NCBI GenBank assembly: GCA_017433825.1
Contig: JAFRGL010000025.1
Location: forward strand, 62,001-126,000
Length of the DNA stretch: 64,000 nucleotides
Source: Eubacterium sp.
GTDB taxonomy: Bacteria > Bacillota > Clostridia > Lachnospirales > Lachnospiraceae
Direction: 5' to 3'
Positions 53,057 to 62,337 of the stretch are shown in pieces (position 1 is the stretch's first letter; the number at the start of each line of letters is the position of its first letter). The position numbers were made by a program, and so were the translations under genes. Below the pieces are notes generated by a model. That model was not told where the DNA came from. It saw only the letters and a list, made by a program, of their open reading frames with translations, and made no database searches.

Positions 53057-55474
53057 ATGAATACTGCTTATTCCTGGATTAAAAGCTTTGTTCCGGAACT
53101 GGACGCGACTGCGCAGGAGTACATGGACGCAATGACCCTTTCCGGCACAAAGGTGGAAGGCTATACAAGACTGGACGCGGACCTGGACAAAATTGTCATC
53201 GGCCAGGTTAAAAGCATCGAAAAGCATCCGGACGCGGACAAGCTGGTGGTCTGCCAGGTTGACGTCGGCACGGAAATACTGCAGATTGTCACCGGTGCGC
53301 CTAATGTATTCGAAGGCGCCAAGGTTCCCGTCGTACTGGACGGCGGCAAGGTGGCCGGCGGACATGACGGCAAAATGACCCCCGGCGGCATTGTCATTAA
53401 GGCAGGAAATATGAGGGGCGTTCCTTCTGCAGGCATGATGTGCTCGATTGAAGAGCTGGGAAGTTCCCGGGAGTTTTATCCGGAAGCCCCCGAAAACGGG
53501 CTTTACATTTTCCCGGATGACGCAGTCATCGGTGAAAGCGCCGTGAAAGCCCTGGGCCTTGACGACGTTGTTTTCGAATATGAAATCACCTCCAACCGGG
53601 TGGACTGCTATTCGGTTATCGGCATTGCCCGCGAAGCGGCCGCCACCTTCCGCAAACCCTTCGTATACCCGCCTGTAAAGGAAACCGGAAACGATGAAAA
53701 GGCTTCCGATTATATCAAAGTTACCGTTAAGGATACAGACCTGTGTGGCAGATACACCGCAAGAATCGTGAAAAACGTTAAAATCGGTCCGTCCCCCGTC
53801 TGGATGCAGAGAAGGCTTGCGGCTTCCGGCATCCGCCCCATCAACAACCTGGTGGACATCACCAACTATGTGATGGAAGAGTACGGTCAGCCCATGCACG
53901 CCTATGACCTGGATACGATTGCGGGCAGGGAAATCATCGTCCGCCGCGCGGAAGACGGTGAAACCTTTGTAACCCTGGACGGGCAGACCCGCCATCTTGA
54001 CAGGGATGTGGTCATGATCTGCGACGCGGAAAAAGCTGTAGGCATCGGCGGCATCATGGGCGGTGAAAACTCCATGATTACCGATCAGGTAAAGACCGTT
54101 CTTTTCGAAGCGGCCAACTTCGACGGTACAAATATCCGTCTTTCCGCAAAAAGAATCGGCCTCAGGACCGACGCATCCGGCAAATTTGAAAAGGGCCTGG
54201 ATCCGAACAACGCCGAAGCCGCCATCAACCGTGCCTGCGAGCTTATGGAGCTCTTGGGCGCCGGCGAAGTGGTCGGCGGAATCGTTGACGTATATCCGGA
54301 GAACAGGGAAGAATCCCGTGTGAAATTCGAGCCCGAAGCGATAAACAACCTTCTGGGCACGAACCTGACCCCTGAAGAAATGCTGGATTATCTGTCGCTG
54401 GTGGAGCTTTCCTATGATAAGGCTGCCAATGAAATCGTGGCGCCTACCTTCCGCCAGGATATCCACCGTACCGCTGATATTGCGGAAGAAGTAGCCCGGT
54501 TCTTCGGCTACAATAACATTCCCACCACACTCCCCAAAGGAGAAGCCACCAAGGGCGGCGTACCCTTTGAAAAGAGAGTGGAAGAGAAGTTCCGCGACGT
54601 ACTGGAATACTGCGGTTTCTCGGAAGGCTACTGTTATTCCTTCGAAAGCCCGAAGGTTTTCGACAGACTTCTGGTATCCGAAGATGACACAGTCCGTAAG
54701 GCAATTGTAATATCCAACCCGCTGGGCGAGGATTTCTCCGTTATGAGGACACTCTCCGTAAACGGCATTCTTTCCTCCCTGGCTTCCAATTACAACAGAA
54801 GGAATAAAAACGTCCGTCTGTACGAACTCGGCAACGTTTACCTTCCCAAGGCTCTTCCCCTGACCGAGCTTCCCGATGAAAGAATGACCCTGACCTTCGG
54901 TTTTTACGGAGACGGCGATTTCTTTGATTTGAAGGGCGTTGCGGAAGAACTTCTGGAACAGACCGGCATGAAGAACCGCCCGGCCTATATCCAGACAAAG
55001 GAGATTTCCTTCCTGCATCCGGGACGCGCGGCATATATCGAATATGAAGGCGTACGCATCGGTTTCCTTGGCCAGGTTCATCCGACGGTGGAAGACAATT
55101 ACGGTATCGGTACCGATACATATCTGGCTGTCCTTGACATGCCGGCCCTGCTGCCCTTTGCCACCTTTGACCGCAAGTTTGAAGGCATCGCGAAATTCCC
55201 GGCCGTAAGCCGTGACCTTTCCATGGTGGTGCCCAAGGATATCCCGGCCGTGACGATTGAGAACATGATCCGCCAGCGCGGCGGAAAGATTCTCGAATCC
55301 GTCAGCCTGTTCGATATTTACGAAGGCTCCCAGGTAGCCGCCGGCTGCAAGTCAATGGCCTATTCACTGGTATTCCGTTCAAAGGAAAAGACACTGGAAG
55401 AGGCGGAAATTTCCGCTGCAATGAAAAAAATCCTGAACGGTCTGGAAAGCCTTAACATTACACTGAGGCAGTAA
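53057..55474 (+). CDS. pheT: Phenylalanyl-tRNA synthetase beta subunit
   Basis: An 805-residue beta subunit, full length. N-terminal EMAP-like tRNA-binding domain (about 40-150, VGTEILQIVTGAPNV), then B3/B4 editing region, B5 domain, inactive class II core and a C-terminal ferredoxin-fold anticodon domain (FPAVSRDLSMVVP). GGAGG precedes the ATG. With PheS it forms the alpha2-beta2 enzyme. Confidence 0.97.
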   Translation: MNTAYSWIKSFVPELDATAQEYMDAMTLSGTKVEGYTRLDADLDKIVIGQVKSIEKHPDADKLVVCQVDVGTEILQIVTGAPNVFEGAKVPVVLDGGKVAGGHDGKMTPGGIVIKAGNMRGVPSAGMMCSIEELGSSREFYPEAPENGLYIFPDDAVIGESAVKALGLDDVVFEYEITSNRVDCYSVIGIAREAAATFRKPFVYPPVKETGNDEKASDYIKVTVKDTDLCGRYTARIVKNVKIGPSPVWMQRRLAASGIRPINNLVDITNYVMEEYGQPMHAYDLDTIAGREIIVRRAEDGETFVTLDGQTRHLDRDVVMICDAEKAVGIGGIMGGENSMITDQVKTVLFEAANFDGTNIRLSAKRIGLRTDASGKFEKGLDPNNAEAAINRACELMELLGAGEVVGGIVDVYPENREESRVKFEPEAINNLLGTNLTPEEMLDYLSLVELSYDKAANEIVAPTFRQDIHRTADIAEEVARFFGYNNIPTTLPKGEATKGGVPFEKRVEEKFRDVLEYCGFSEGYCYSFESPKVFDRLLVSEDDTVRKAIVISNPLGEDFSVMRTLSVNGILSSLASNYNRRNKNVRLYELGNVYLPKALPLTELPDERMTLTFGFYGDGDFFDLKGVAEELLEQTGMKNRPAYIQTKEISFLHPGRAAYIEYEGVRIGFLGQVHPTVEDNYGIGTDTYLAVLDMPALLPFATFDRKFEGIAKFPAVSRDLSMVVPKDIPAVTIENMIRQRGGKILESVSLFDIYEGSQVAAGCKSMAYSLVFRSKEKTLEEAEISAAMKKILNGLESLNITLRQ

Positions 55475-55486
55475 ACACTTAATTTC

Positions 55487-55515
55487 AATAATCCCGGGTA
55501 TATCCCGGGATTATT
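55487..55515 (+). terminator. Hairpin between pheT and queA
   Basis: Perfect 12-base arms AATAATCCCGGG and CCCGGGATTATT around five bases. No T run beyond ATTATT, so some read-through to queA is likely. Confidence 0.6.
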
Positions 55516-55543
55516 CAGCAGATGACATTTTTACGGTAAACCT

Positions 55544-56569
55544 ATGAAAACAAGCGATTTTTACTACGACCTGCCGGAAGAACTGATTGCGCAGGACCCG
55601 TTGGAGCAGAGAAGCTCATCCAGGCTTATGTGCCTGAACAGAAAAACGGGCGAAGTAATGCATGAGCACTTTACCGACCTGCCGAAGCATTTAAAACCGG
55701 GAGACTGCCTTGTCGTAAATGATACCAAGGTCATACCGGCAAGGCTTCTGGGAAGAAGGGAAGGCCATACCGGGACAGTGGAAGTTTTTCTTTTAAAAAG
55801 GAAATCCTCCGACGTCTGGGAAACCCTGGTACGCCCCGGGAAGAAGCTGCGCACCGGAGCAAGGGTGGAATTCGGGGAAGGACTTTTAAAAGGCGAAATA
55901 ACCGAGGTGCTCCCGGACGGCAACCGCCTGGTACATTTTGAATACGAAGGAATCTTCGAAGAGATTCTGGACAGACTGGGAGAAATGCCGCTTCCGCCTT
56001 ATATCAAGCATAAGCTGGCCGACCCGAACCGATACCAGACCGTCTATGCCCGTGCGGAAGGCTCTGCTGCTGCACCCACAGCAGGACTGCATTTTACCAA
56101 TGAACTTCTGGATGAAATCCGCGGTATGGGCGTAGCTGTTGCTCATGTTACGCTTCACGTGGGACTGGGCACCTTCCGTCCGGTGAAAGTGGAAGACGTT
56201 GCAAACCACCAGATGCACAGTGAATTCTATATTGTTGAGGAAGAACAGGCGGAGATTATCAACCGGGCCAAAGCCGCAGGCGGAAGGATTATCTGTGTGG
56301 GCACCACCAGCTGCCGCACCCTGGAATCTGCCTCGGATGAAGAAGGGATTCTGCATGCGGGAAGTGCGGACACCTCTATTTTCATCTATCCCGGCTACCG
56401 GTTTAAAATAATGGACGCACTCATTACCAATTTCCACCTTCCCGAGTCCACGCTTATCATGCTGGTATCCGCATTTGCCGGCCGCGGCAATGTACTTTCC
56501 GCCTACGAAGAAGCCGTACGGGAAAGATACCGTTTCTTCTCCTTCGGGGATGCAATGTTCATCGGATGA
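55544..56569 (+). CDS. queA: tRNA preQ1(34) S-adenosylmethionine ribosyltransferase-isomerase
   Basis: A 341-residue QueA, which adds the SAM ribosyl group to preQ1 in tRNA to give epoxyqueuosine. Family motifs include [33 protein letters not shown] and TSCRTLES. The ribosome site is weak (GGTAAACC). QueG would do the next step; QueG-like proteins are 55 kb away on the other strand, and direct linkage is not shown. Confidence 0.96.
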   Translation: MKTSDFYYDLPEELIAQDPLEQRSSSRLMCLNRKTGEVMHEHFTDLPKHLKPGDCLVVNDTKVIPARLLGRREGHTGTVEVFLLKRKSSDVWETLVRPGKKLRTGARVEFGEGLLKGEITEVLPDGNRLVHFEYEGIFEEILDRLGEMPLPPYIKHKLADPNRYQTVYARAEGSAAAPTAGLHFTNELLDEIRGMGVAVAHVTLHVGLGTFRPVKVEDVANHQMHSEFYIVEEEQAEIINRAKAAGGRIICVGTTSCRTLESASDEEGILHAGSADTSIFIYPGYRFKIMDALITNFHLPESTLIMLVSAFAGRGNVLSAYEEAVRERYRFFSFGDAMFIG

Positions 56570-56620
56570 ACGGCCGCACGGAGGATTGGTTTTTATAAAA
56601 CATTAAGAGAGGACAGAATT

Positions 56621-57640
56621 ATGAAGAAAGCATTCAGCACAGTCTCTGTTGCGGTTATTGTATTCTCCCTGCTGCTGTCAGGCTGCGGTTCCGGCAGCAA
56701 AAGCAGCAGCGGCACACAGCAGAATTCAGCTGCGGAAGAACCGGCGGTACAGCCGGATGAGACTTCCTCTCAGGCGGAGGATTCTGAACAGACCGTTTCT
56801 GAAACGCAGGAAATTACCGGCCCTGTCTATACGGTAAACACGGACGACCCGGCTGTGATTCTGGAGCGTGTCAGGACCTGGGATGAAACCTTAAACGAAT
56901 ATGACGGCGCGCCTGTCGGCAAAAGGGTCCTGATGAGGGAAGAGTACTTCAAGGGCCCGGAAGAGGCCCACGACGGTCATTACTGCTATGCCTGTGACAG
57001 GCTGGGCAACGAACGCGTGCATGCCTACTACTCCGATGACTATTCCCTTTTCGGGTACAGCATTACCCTGTATGATGAGAATAATTACAAAATCAGGCAG
57101 ACTGATTACAATTCTTCGGGTGAGAACCGGCAGCAGGTGGATTATTTCAACAATGAGGACGGCATCGCTGTCCGGGAGCAGTATTACAGCAACGGGGAAT
57201 CAGTATCCGACGACTGGGATGAATATGAAGTCGATGAGGCCGGCAACCGTGTAAAACGATACGGCTACCGGAAAAACGAACTGGACTTTATTTACGATTA
57301 TACCTACGACGAAGAAGGAAGGCTGCTGCATACCTGGCGCTATGATGCGGACGGCACACTTTCTTTCCACACGGAAAACGTGTACGACGAGGACGGGCAT
57401 AAAATCGCGGAAAACAGTTATGATACCGGAACAGGCGAAATTTCCGGCACCTATTACGCGAACTGGAGCAATGATTTCCACACACGGACCAATGACTGGA
57501 TTTCAGGCGGCGTGGATAAGGGCGATGACGTGTGGACGTATGACGATGAAGGCAATCCTCTAATGTACGAATATATTGATACTGACGGGGTGCTGCAGAA
57601 TAAGAGAGTATATACGTACTTCGATTCGGAAAACAAATAA
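56621..57640 (+). CDS. Lipoprotein with YD-like repeats
   Basis: A 339-residue lipoprotein: signal peptide with lipobox LSGC (Cys22), Ser/Glu/Gln-rich linker to about residue 65, then an extracellular part. From residue 145 it has repeated Tyr-Asp-containing units (YDEEGRLLHTWRYDADGT, VYDEDGHKIAENSYD) resembling the YD/RHS-type beta hairpins, without any C-terminal toxin. GAGAGGAC precedes the ATG. Probably a surface protein; no known function. A terminator follows. Confidence 0.8.
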   Translation: MKKAFSTVSVAVIVFSLLLSGCGSGSKSSSGTQQNSAAEEPAVQPDETSSQAEDSEQTVSETQEITGPVYTVNTDDPAVILERVRTWDETLNEYDGAPVGKRVLMREEYFKGPEEAHDGHYCYACDRLGNERVHAYYSDDYSLFGYSITLYDENNYKIRQTDYNSSGENRQQVDYFNNEDGIAVREQYYSNGESVSDDWDEYEVDEAGNRVKRYGYRKNELDFIYDYTYDEEGRLLHTWRYDADGTLSFHTENVYDEDGHKIAENSYDTGTGEISGTYYANWSNDFHTRTNDWISGGVDKGDDVWTYDDEGNPLMYEYIDTDGVLQNKRVYTYFDSENK

Positions 57641-57645
57641 TAATA

Positions 57646-57672
57646 AACCGGGGCTTTGACGCCCCGGTTTTG
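57646..57672 (+). terminator. Terminator of the YD-repeat lipoprotein gene
   Basis: AACCGGGGC and GCCCCGGTT arms, six-base loop, then TTTTG. It sits between converging genes. Confidence 0.85.
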
Positions 57673-57685
57673 CTGTATATGCATA

Positions 57686-58666
57686 TTAATGGGTTTTGTA
57701 ATAGTCCTTCGCATAATGCTCGTAGACTTCGTTGACGATGTCCTGGCGTTTCTTCGTTTCCGGATCATCCGGCGGTCCGCCTATCATCGCGGAGAACACG
57801 AAGCCGCCGTCCGGGGCAAAGGTGTCCACATAAGTGTACAGGGCTTCCCGCAGTTCGTCGACATCGCAGGTATTGTCGTATTTAATATGGTCCCAGCCGC
57901 CCACGATGGCCAGCTTCCGGCCGTATTTCTTCTTAATGCCGGGCAGGTCATTCATGGTCTGCGCGGGATTCCAGCTGCAGATGCCTAAGTCCAGCCAGTC
58001 AGGGATGAAGGCTTCGCATTTGCCGCAGTCATGCCTTTCCACGAACATATTGTTTTCATGGGCGATATCGGTATGCAGCTTGTGGAAGGGCTTGAAGAAT
58101 TCTTTGTACATATCCACGGAGAAGAAGGGGGCGAGGGCAGCGGAATCATCGTCCATCATTCCCAGCACTTCCGGATGGATATAGTAAATCTGTTTCTTCA
58201 GCACGGTCAGATAAAATTCGGAAACATATTCCAGCAGTGCTTTCACTTCCTCAGGCTCTTCATAGAGTGCCAGAAGCGTGTCCTCAAAGCCCATGAAGGA
58301 AACCAGGGTAAGGAAATAATCGCCGCCGCCCACGGCAATGTATTTCTGTGAACGGTCAATATCTTTGATTTTATCCGTGTAGTATTTTTCCCAGTCGAAA
58401 CCGGACAAATCCGGCATTTTGATATAATCCCGCCATTTCGTAATGTCGGGCAGAAGCTTCTGGGCAGGGTCCGGCATTGCGCCGAAGTTCATGTCAGGCG
58501 CGCCGACGTACCGTACGCCCCAGGAAGTAACAACCGGTCCGTCGGGAGCTGCCTGCGGCGTCAGGAGTTCTTCGTTGAAACGCCCCGCCCGGTCTTCGAA
58601 CATGGTGGGGATATACTCCGGGATTTCCCCTGAAAGGAGCCTGAAATAATTCTCTTTCGGTGTCAT
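57686..58666 (-). CDS. Uroporphyrinogen decarboxylase-family protein
   Basis: A 326-residue URO-D fold protein. TPKENYFRLLSGEIPEYIP at the start and FVERHDCGKCEAFIPDWLD in the second half are marks of the corrinoid-methyltransferase-like branch rather than heme HemE; HDCGKC may supply zinc-binding His and Cys. Members act on methylated corrinoid proteins or related C1 substrates. I chose the ATG at 58666 after ACGGAGAA; the longer frame lies in the upstream palindrome. No corrinoid protein gene is adjacent, so function is open. Confidence 0.8.
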   Translation of the reverse strand: MTPKENYFRLLSGEIPEYIPTMFEDRAGRFNEELLTPQAAPDGPVVTSWGVRYVGAPDMNFGAMPDPAQKLLPDITKWRDYIKMPDLSGFDWEKYYTDKIKDIDRSQKYIAVGGGDYFLTLVSFMGFEDTLLALYEEPEEVKALLEYVSEFYLTVLKKQIYYIHPEVLGMMDDDSAALAPFFSVDMYKEFFKPFHKLHTDIAHENNMFVERHDCGKCEAFIPDWLDLGICSWNPAQTMNDLPGIKKKYGRKLAIVGGWDHIKYDNTCDVDELREALYTYVDTFAPDGGFVFSAMIGGPPDDPETKKRQDIVNEVYEHYAKDYYKTH

Positions 58667-58686
58667 ATGATTTCTCCGTAAGTTTC

Positions 58687-58724
58687 TGTCCGGCCGGCAG
58701 GCATAAAGCCCGCCTGACCGGACA
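58687..58724 (-). promoter_or_regulatory. Inverted repeat at the URO-D-like gene promoter
   Basis: TGTCCGG-C-CGGCAGGC and GCCTGACCGGACA form a long imperfect palindrome directly after a minus-strand TATAAT (58725-58730). It overlaps the expected transcription start, so it may be an operator or a 5' hairpin. Confidence 0.4.
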
Positions 58725-58796
58725 ATTATAAGCAAAAAGTCTCTGCCTAAAAGATATCACAGACTTTTTCTTTTGTAAATTAAAGAGGTTTTGAAG

Positions 58797-58925
58797 ATGC
58801 GTACAACTTTAACCCTGATTAAAGTGAAAAGGTTTGTGCAGGAGATTTTCATCTGTACGAACCGGCCTTTGTCTGCTATAATGCAGGAAATCCACCCGGA
58901 AGAAATGTTTAATCCGAAACGGTAA
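58797..58925 (+). CDS. Possible 42-residue small protein
   Basis: ATG at 58797 with AGAGG 8 bases upstream opens a 42-codon frame (MRTTLTLIKVKRFVQEIFIC at the start, ending NPKR). It stops 7 bases before the flavoprotein gene and could be a leader coupled to it. However, an extended -10 promoter lies inside it and I know no homologue, so it may be chance. Confidence 0.25.
   Translation: MRTTLTLIKVKRFVQEIFICTNRPLSAIMQEIHPEEMFNPKR
58874..58882 (+). promoter_or_regulatory. Extended -10 promoter before the COG2509 gene
   Basis: TG-C-TATAAT, 50 bases before the ATG at 58933; the -35 region is poor. Confidence 0.5.
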
Positions 58926-58932
58926 TTTAATC

Positions 58933-60588
58933 ATGCTGCAGATAAATGAAATCAAGCTTCCCGTGAATCATGACGGAAACGCGCTTCTTCTGAAAGCCGC
59001 CCATATACTTCATGCGGACAGAAATGAAATAAAAGAACTGAAAATCCTCCGCCGTTCCCTGGAAGCCAGAAAGGGCGAAAAACTGTCTTATGTCTATTCG
59101 GCAGCCGTCACCCTGAAAAAGGAAGATGCGGTCCTGAAAAGAATCCCCTCCAGGCTTAAAGCGAAGATCAGGAAATATGAACCTTCCGTATACCGGTTTC
59201 CTTATACCGCCGGAGAAGATGCAGTGTTTCAAAGGCCGGTAATTATCGGCGCGGGGCCTGCAGGACTTTTCTGCGCCTGGGAGCTTGCCAGGGCAGGATT
59301 CAGGCCCCTGGTAATTGAAAGAGGAAAAACTGCTGCGGAACGGAAAGCCGACGTGGAAGAATTCTGGAAAACAGGAGTTCTGAAGCCTGATTCCAATGTC
59401 CAGTTCGGCGAAGGCGGCGCGGGAACTTTCTCAGACGGCAAACTAAACACGCAGGTGGGAGACCGGATGGGCCGGAAGGCTGAGGTCTTAAGCATTTTCA
59501 TCAGGAACGGTGCCGCGGAAAACATTGCCTATGATGCAAAGCCGCACCTGGGCACCGATGTGCTGATGAAGGTGATTCCCTCCATACGGAATGAAATAAT
59601 CGCAATGGGCGGGGAATTCCGTTTCCGGACAGCCTGTACCGCACTGGAGACCGAAAACGGCCGTCTTTCCGCCGTTATCACATCTGAAGGGGAACGTATA
59701 CCCGCAGACTGTGCAGTGCTGGCCATCGGGCATTCCGCCCGGGATACGTTTCAGATGCTTTACGATGAGGGGCTTTCCATGGAAGCCAAGGCATTCGCGG
59801 TCGGCGTGCGCATTTCCCATCCTCAGGAACTGATCAATGCCAATCAGTGGGGGGAGGGTTATCCGGAAAGCCTGGGCAGCGCGTCCTACAACCTGGCCGT
59901 ACAGCTGGAAGACGGCAGGGGCGTATACTCCTTCTGCATGTGCCCTGGCGGTTATGTGGTAAATGCCTCCTCAGAAGAAGGGATGCTTGCCGTAAACGGC
60001 ATGAGCTATTCCGGCAGAAGTTCCGGCAGGGCCAATTCCGCGATAGTCGTTACCGTAGCGCCGGAGGATTACAGCAGCGAAACCGGCAGCGGGGCTAAAG
60101 CACATCCTCTTTCCGGCATCCTGTTTCAGCGGGACCTGGAAAAAAAGGCTTACGAGGCCGGCAGGGGATGCATTCCGGTACAGCTGTTTTCGGATTTTGA
60201 AAAAGGAATCCCTTCCGTTCCCGCAGAAGGGCTGGTTAATATGGCTGAAGCCTCGGCCAAAGGCCGGATTCTTTTCGGAAACGTGCGCGGCATTTTCCCG
60301 GAAAGACTGGCGGAAGACCTGACGGAAGGCATCAGAAGATTTGACGGGAAGATAGCAGGCTTTGCCGGCAAGGACACCCTGGTATACGGTGTGGAGAGCA
60401 GGACCTCGTCCCCGGTAAGGATTCTCCGGGATGAAAACCTGGAAAGCAGCCTTCCCGGACTTTTCCCCTGCGGGGAAGGTGCAGGCTATGCGGGCGGGAT
60501 TATTTCCGCGGCTATGGACGGCATCCGTACGGCCGAAGCAGCGGCCGCGAAAATATCCGGTCTTGTTTGCGGGACGCATCCATGTTAA
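58933..60588 (+). CDS. COG2509-type FAD-dependent dehydrogenase
   Basis: A 551-residue flavoprotein. The first 90 residues form a small N-terminal domain; FAD binding is at IIGAGPAGLFCAWELARAG near residue 103; GEGGAGTFSDGKLNTQ and a final FPCGEGAGYAGGIISAAMDG are the marks of this conserved but uncharacterised family. The start at 58933 has a poor ribosome site, so coupling with the small frame just upstream is possible. It precedes radC by about 36 bases. Electron donor and substrate unknown. Confidence 0.88.
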   Translation: MLQINEIKLPVNHDGNALLLKAAHILHADRNEIKELKILRRSLEARKGEKLSYVYSAAVTLKKEDAVLKRIPSRLKAKIRKYEPSVYRFPYTAGEDAVFQRPVIIGAGPAGLFCAWELARAGFRPLVIERGKTAAERKADVEEFWKTGVLKPDSNVQFGEGGAGTFSDGKLNTQVGDRMGRKAEVLSIFIRNGAAENIAYDAKPHLGTDVLMKVIPSIRNEIIAMGGEFRFRTACTALETENGRLSAVITSEGERIPADCAVLAIGHSARDTFQMLYDEGLSMEAKAFAVGVRISHPQELINANQWGEGYPESLGSASYNLAVQLEDGRGVYSFCMCPGGYVVNASSEEGMLAVNGMSYSGRSSGRANSAIVVTVAPEDYSSETGSGAKAHPLSGILFQRDLEKKAYEAGRGCIPVQLFSDFEKGIPSVPAEGLVNMAEASAKGRILFGNVRGIFPERLAEDLTEGIRRFDGKIAGFAGKDTLVYGVESRTSSPVRILRDENLESSLPGLFPCGEGAGYAGGIISAAMDGIRTAEAAAAKISGLVCGTHPC

Positions 60589-60624
60589 AATAATAGTTCG
60601 GGAAGAGAGTAGAAAGGAACTTCA

Positions 60625-61317
60625 TTGAACTGTTACCGTTTGAAAGAAGCCCCGCCGGAAGAGAAGCCTTACGAAAAATTTGAGCACTGCGGGCCGTCCT
60701 GCCTTTCAGATGCCGAGCTTCTGGCAATTATCCTGCGCAGCGGAACCAGAGACAAGGATGCCTATGCCCTGGCATCGGAAGTGCTTCGGCTTTGTCCGTT
60801 CGAGAAAGGGCTTACGGGTCTGTATCATCTTTCCCTTGCCGAGCTGATGTCCGTATCCGGTATCGGCAGGGTGAAGGCCATCCAGCTGAAATGCATCGGC
60901 GAACTGGCCGGAAGGCTGCGCAGAAAAAGCAACGGACGTCTGCAGTCCTTTACGGACCCGGCCTCCCTGGCAGGATATTATACGGACATGCTGGTACACG
61001 AAGAAGTGGAGTATGTCTACTGTGTACTGCTCGATGCGAAAAACCGCATTATCGGCGAGGAGCTGCTGACCAAAGGCACGGCCAGTGCTTCACTGGTATC
61101 ATCCAGGGAAGTGTTTATCAAGGCAGTCAGCTTCCATGCCTCCGCTTTTGTACTGATTCACAACCACCCGGGCGGCGACCCGTCCCCTTCCGGAGAAGAT
61201 GTGAAGGTAACCAGGCTTCTTGCGGAGGGCGGGGAAATTCTCGGCATACCTCTTCTGGACCATATTATAATCGGACATTCTGCCTTTTTCAGTTTTCTTG
61301 AAGGAGGCATGCTATAA
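60625..61317 (+). CDS. radC: RadC-family (UPF0758) JAMM protein
   Basis: A 230-residue RadC. The N-terminal helix-hairpin-helix part contains LSDAELLAIILRSGT; the C-terminal JAB/MPN domain has HNHPGGDPSPSGED, the His-x-His...Ser...Asp zinc motif of JAMM proteases. The start is TTG with GAAAGGAAC upstream. Its place before mreB-mreC-mreD is conserved in Firmicutes. The role in DNA repair is doubtful in the family despite the name. Confidence 0.93.
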   Translation: MNCYRLKEAPPEEKPYEKFEHCGPSCLSDAELLAIILRSGTRDKDAYALASEVLRLCPFEKGLTGLYHLSLAELMSVSGIGRVKAIQLKCIGELAGRLRRKSNGRLQSFTDPASLAGYYTDMLVHEEVEYVYCVLLDAKNRIIGEELLTKGTASASLVSSREVFIKAVSFHASAFVLIHNHPGGDPSPSGEDVKVTRLLAEGGEILGIPLLDHIIIGHSAFFSFLEGGML

Positions 61318-61327
61318 AGGATAACTT

Positions 61328-62335
61328 ATGAATCAGGCGTTCGGCATTGATCTGGGTTCCGATACGGTGAAAATCTACGACCGCAGGGACGACAGCATCT
61401 CCATTGATAAGAATTACATAGCCGTCAGAACCCCGCTGAAGATAATTGCCGTGGGAAATGACGCCTACGAAATCTATGAGAGAAATCCCATGGATATGGT
61501 GGTTGAATCCCCGGTCATTGACGGACGTATTGCCAATGTCATGGAGGCGGAAGCGGTGCTGCAGACCCTGCTTTTCCGTCAGAAGCATTACGTGGGCAGC
61601 CGGCAGGATATTTATTTCGCGGTGCCCATGGACACGACGGAAGTGGAGCGGCGGGCCTACGCCTCCGTGACAAGGAGAGGCAGGCTGAAGGACTGCAATA
61701 TCTATTTTATTGAAAAGCCCATCGCCGATGCCGCGGCACTCGGCATCAACACAAAAAAAACCAAAGGCGCCATGATCGTCAATATCGGTGCTTCGGTTAC
61801 GGAAATCTCGGTAATCGCCGATTCACGTATTATCTTAAGCCGTACCGTTAAATTCGGGGGCAATACGATTGACGAGGAGATTGTAAGCCGCGTTACCCGC
61901 AAAAACCACCTGTCTATCAGTACCAAAACCGCGGAACAGCTGAAGCTTATGTATGCTTCCCTGGAGAGCACTTTCCCCGCGGAAGGATGCCTGGTTCTGG
62001 GGGTGGATACGGATAACGGCCTTCCCCGGGAAGGATATATTTCCTCCGCGACCATCGTATCGATTGTAAAAGAAGCCTTTACTTCCTTTGCAAAGGAAAT
62101 TACGAATATCATTTCCAGGACGCCGCCGCAGGTGCGCGACATTATTATGCTCACCGGCTTTACCGTAACCGGCGGTTCCTCCCGGATCTCCGGTGTGGTG
62201 CCTTTCCTTACGGCCGAATGCGGGATGCAGGCGAGGCTGTCGGATTTGTACGAGCTATGTACGGTAAGCGGGCTGAAAGAGATTATCAATGAGCCGGCAG
62301 GCGCAAAAAGCGCCTATGTCCGGAAACGAAGGTAA
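61328..62335 (+). CDS. mreB: MreB-like rod-shape protein (divergent nucleotide site)
   Basis: A 335-residue actin-fold protein that organises cell wall synthesis. It opens with FGIDLGSDTVKIY (phosphate 1). The phosphate 2 loop, DIGGGTT in ordinary MreB, reads NIGASVT (Asn152-Thr158), and LTGGGALL reads LTGFTVTGGSS. The body otherwise aligns over its full length. These changes sit in the ATP pocket and may weaken hydrolysis, giving stable filaments or a scaffold. mreC and mreD follow directly, so it works in the elongasome. A second, canonical mreB may exist elsewhere. Confidence 0.88.
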   Translation: MNQAFGIDLGSDTVKIYDRRDDSISIDKNYIAVRTPLKIIAVGNDAYEIYERNPMDMVVESPVIDGRIANVMEAEAVLQTLLFRQKHYVGSRQDIYFAVPMDTTEVERRAYASVTRRGRLKDCNIYFIEKPIADAAALGINTKKTKGAMIVNIGASVTEISVIADSRIILSRTVKFGGNTIDEEIVSRVTRKNHLSISTKTAEQLKLMYASLESTFPAEGCLVLGVDTDNGLPREGYISSATIVSIVKEAFTSFAKEITNIISRTPPQVRDIIMLTGFTVTGGSSRISGVVPFLTAECGMQARLSDLYELCTVSGLKEIINEPAGAKSAYVRKRR

Positions 62336-62337
62336 GC

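Noticed and set aside
53015..55081. 688-codon open frame on the minus strand
   Set aside because: Antisense to pheT, with low-complexity, family-free protein; long reverse frames arise from this genome's codon use.
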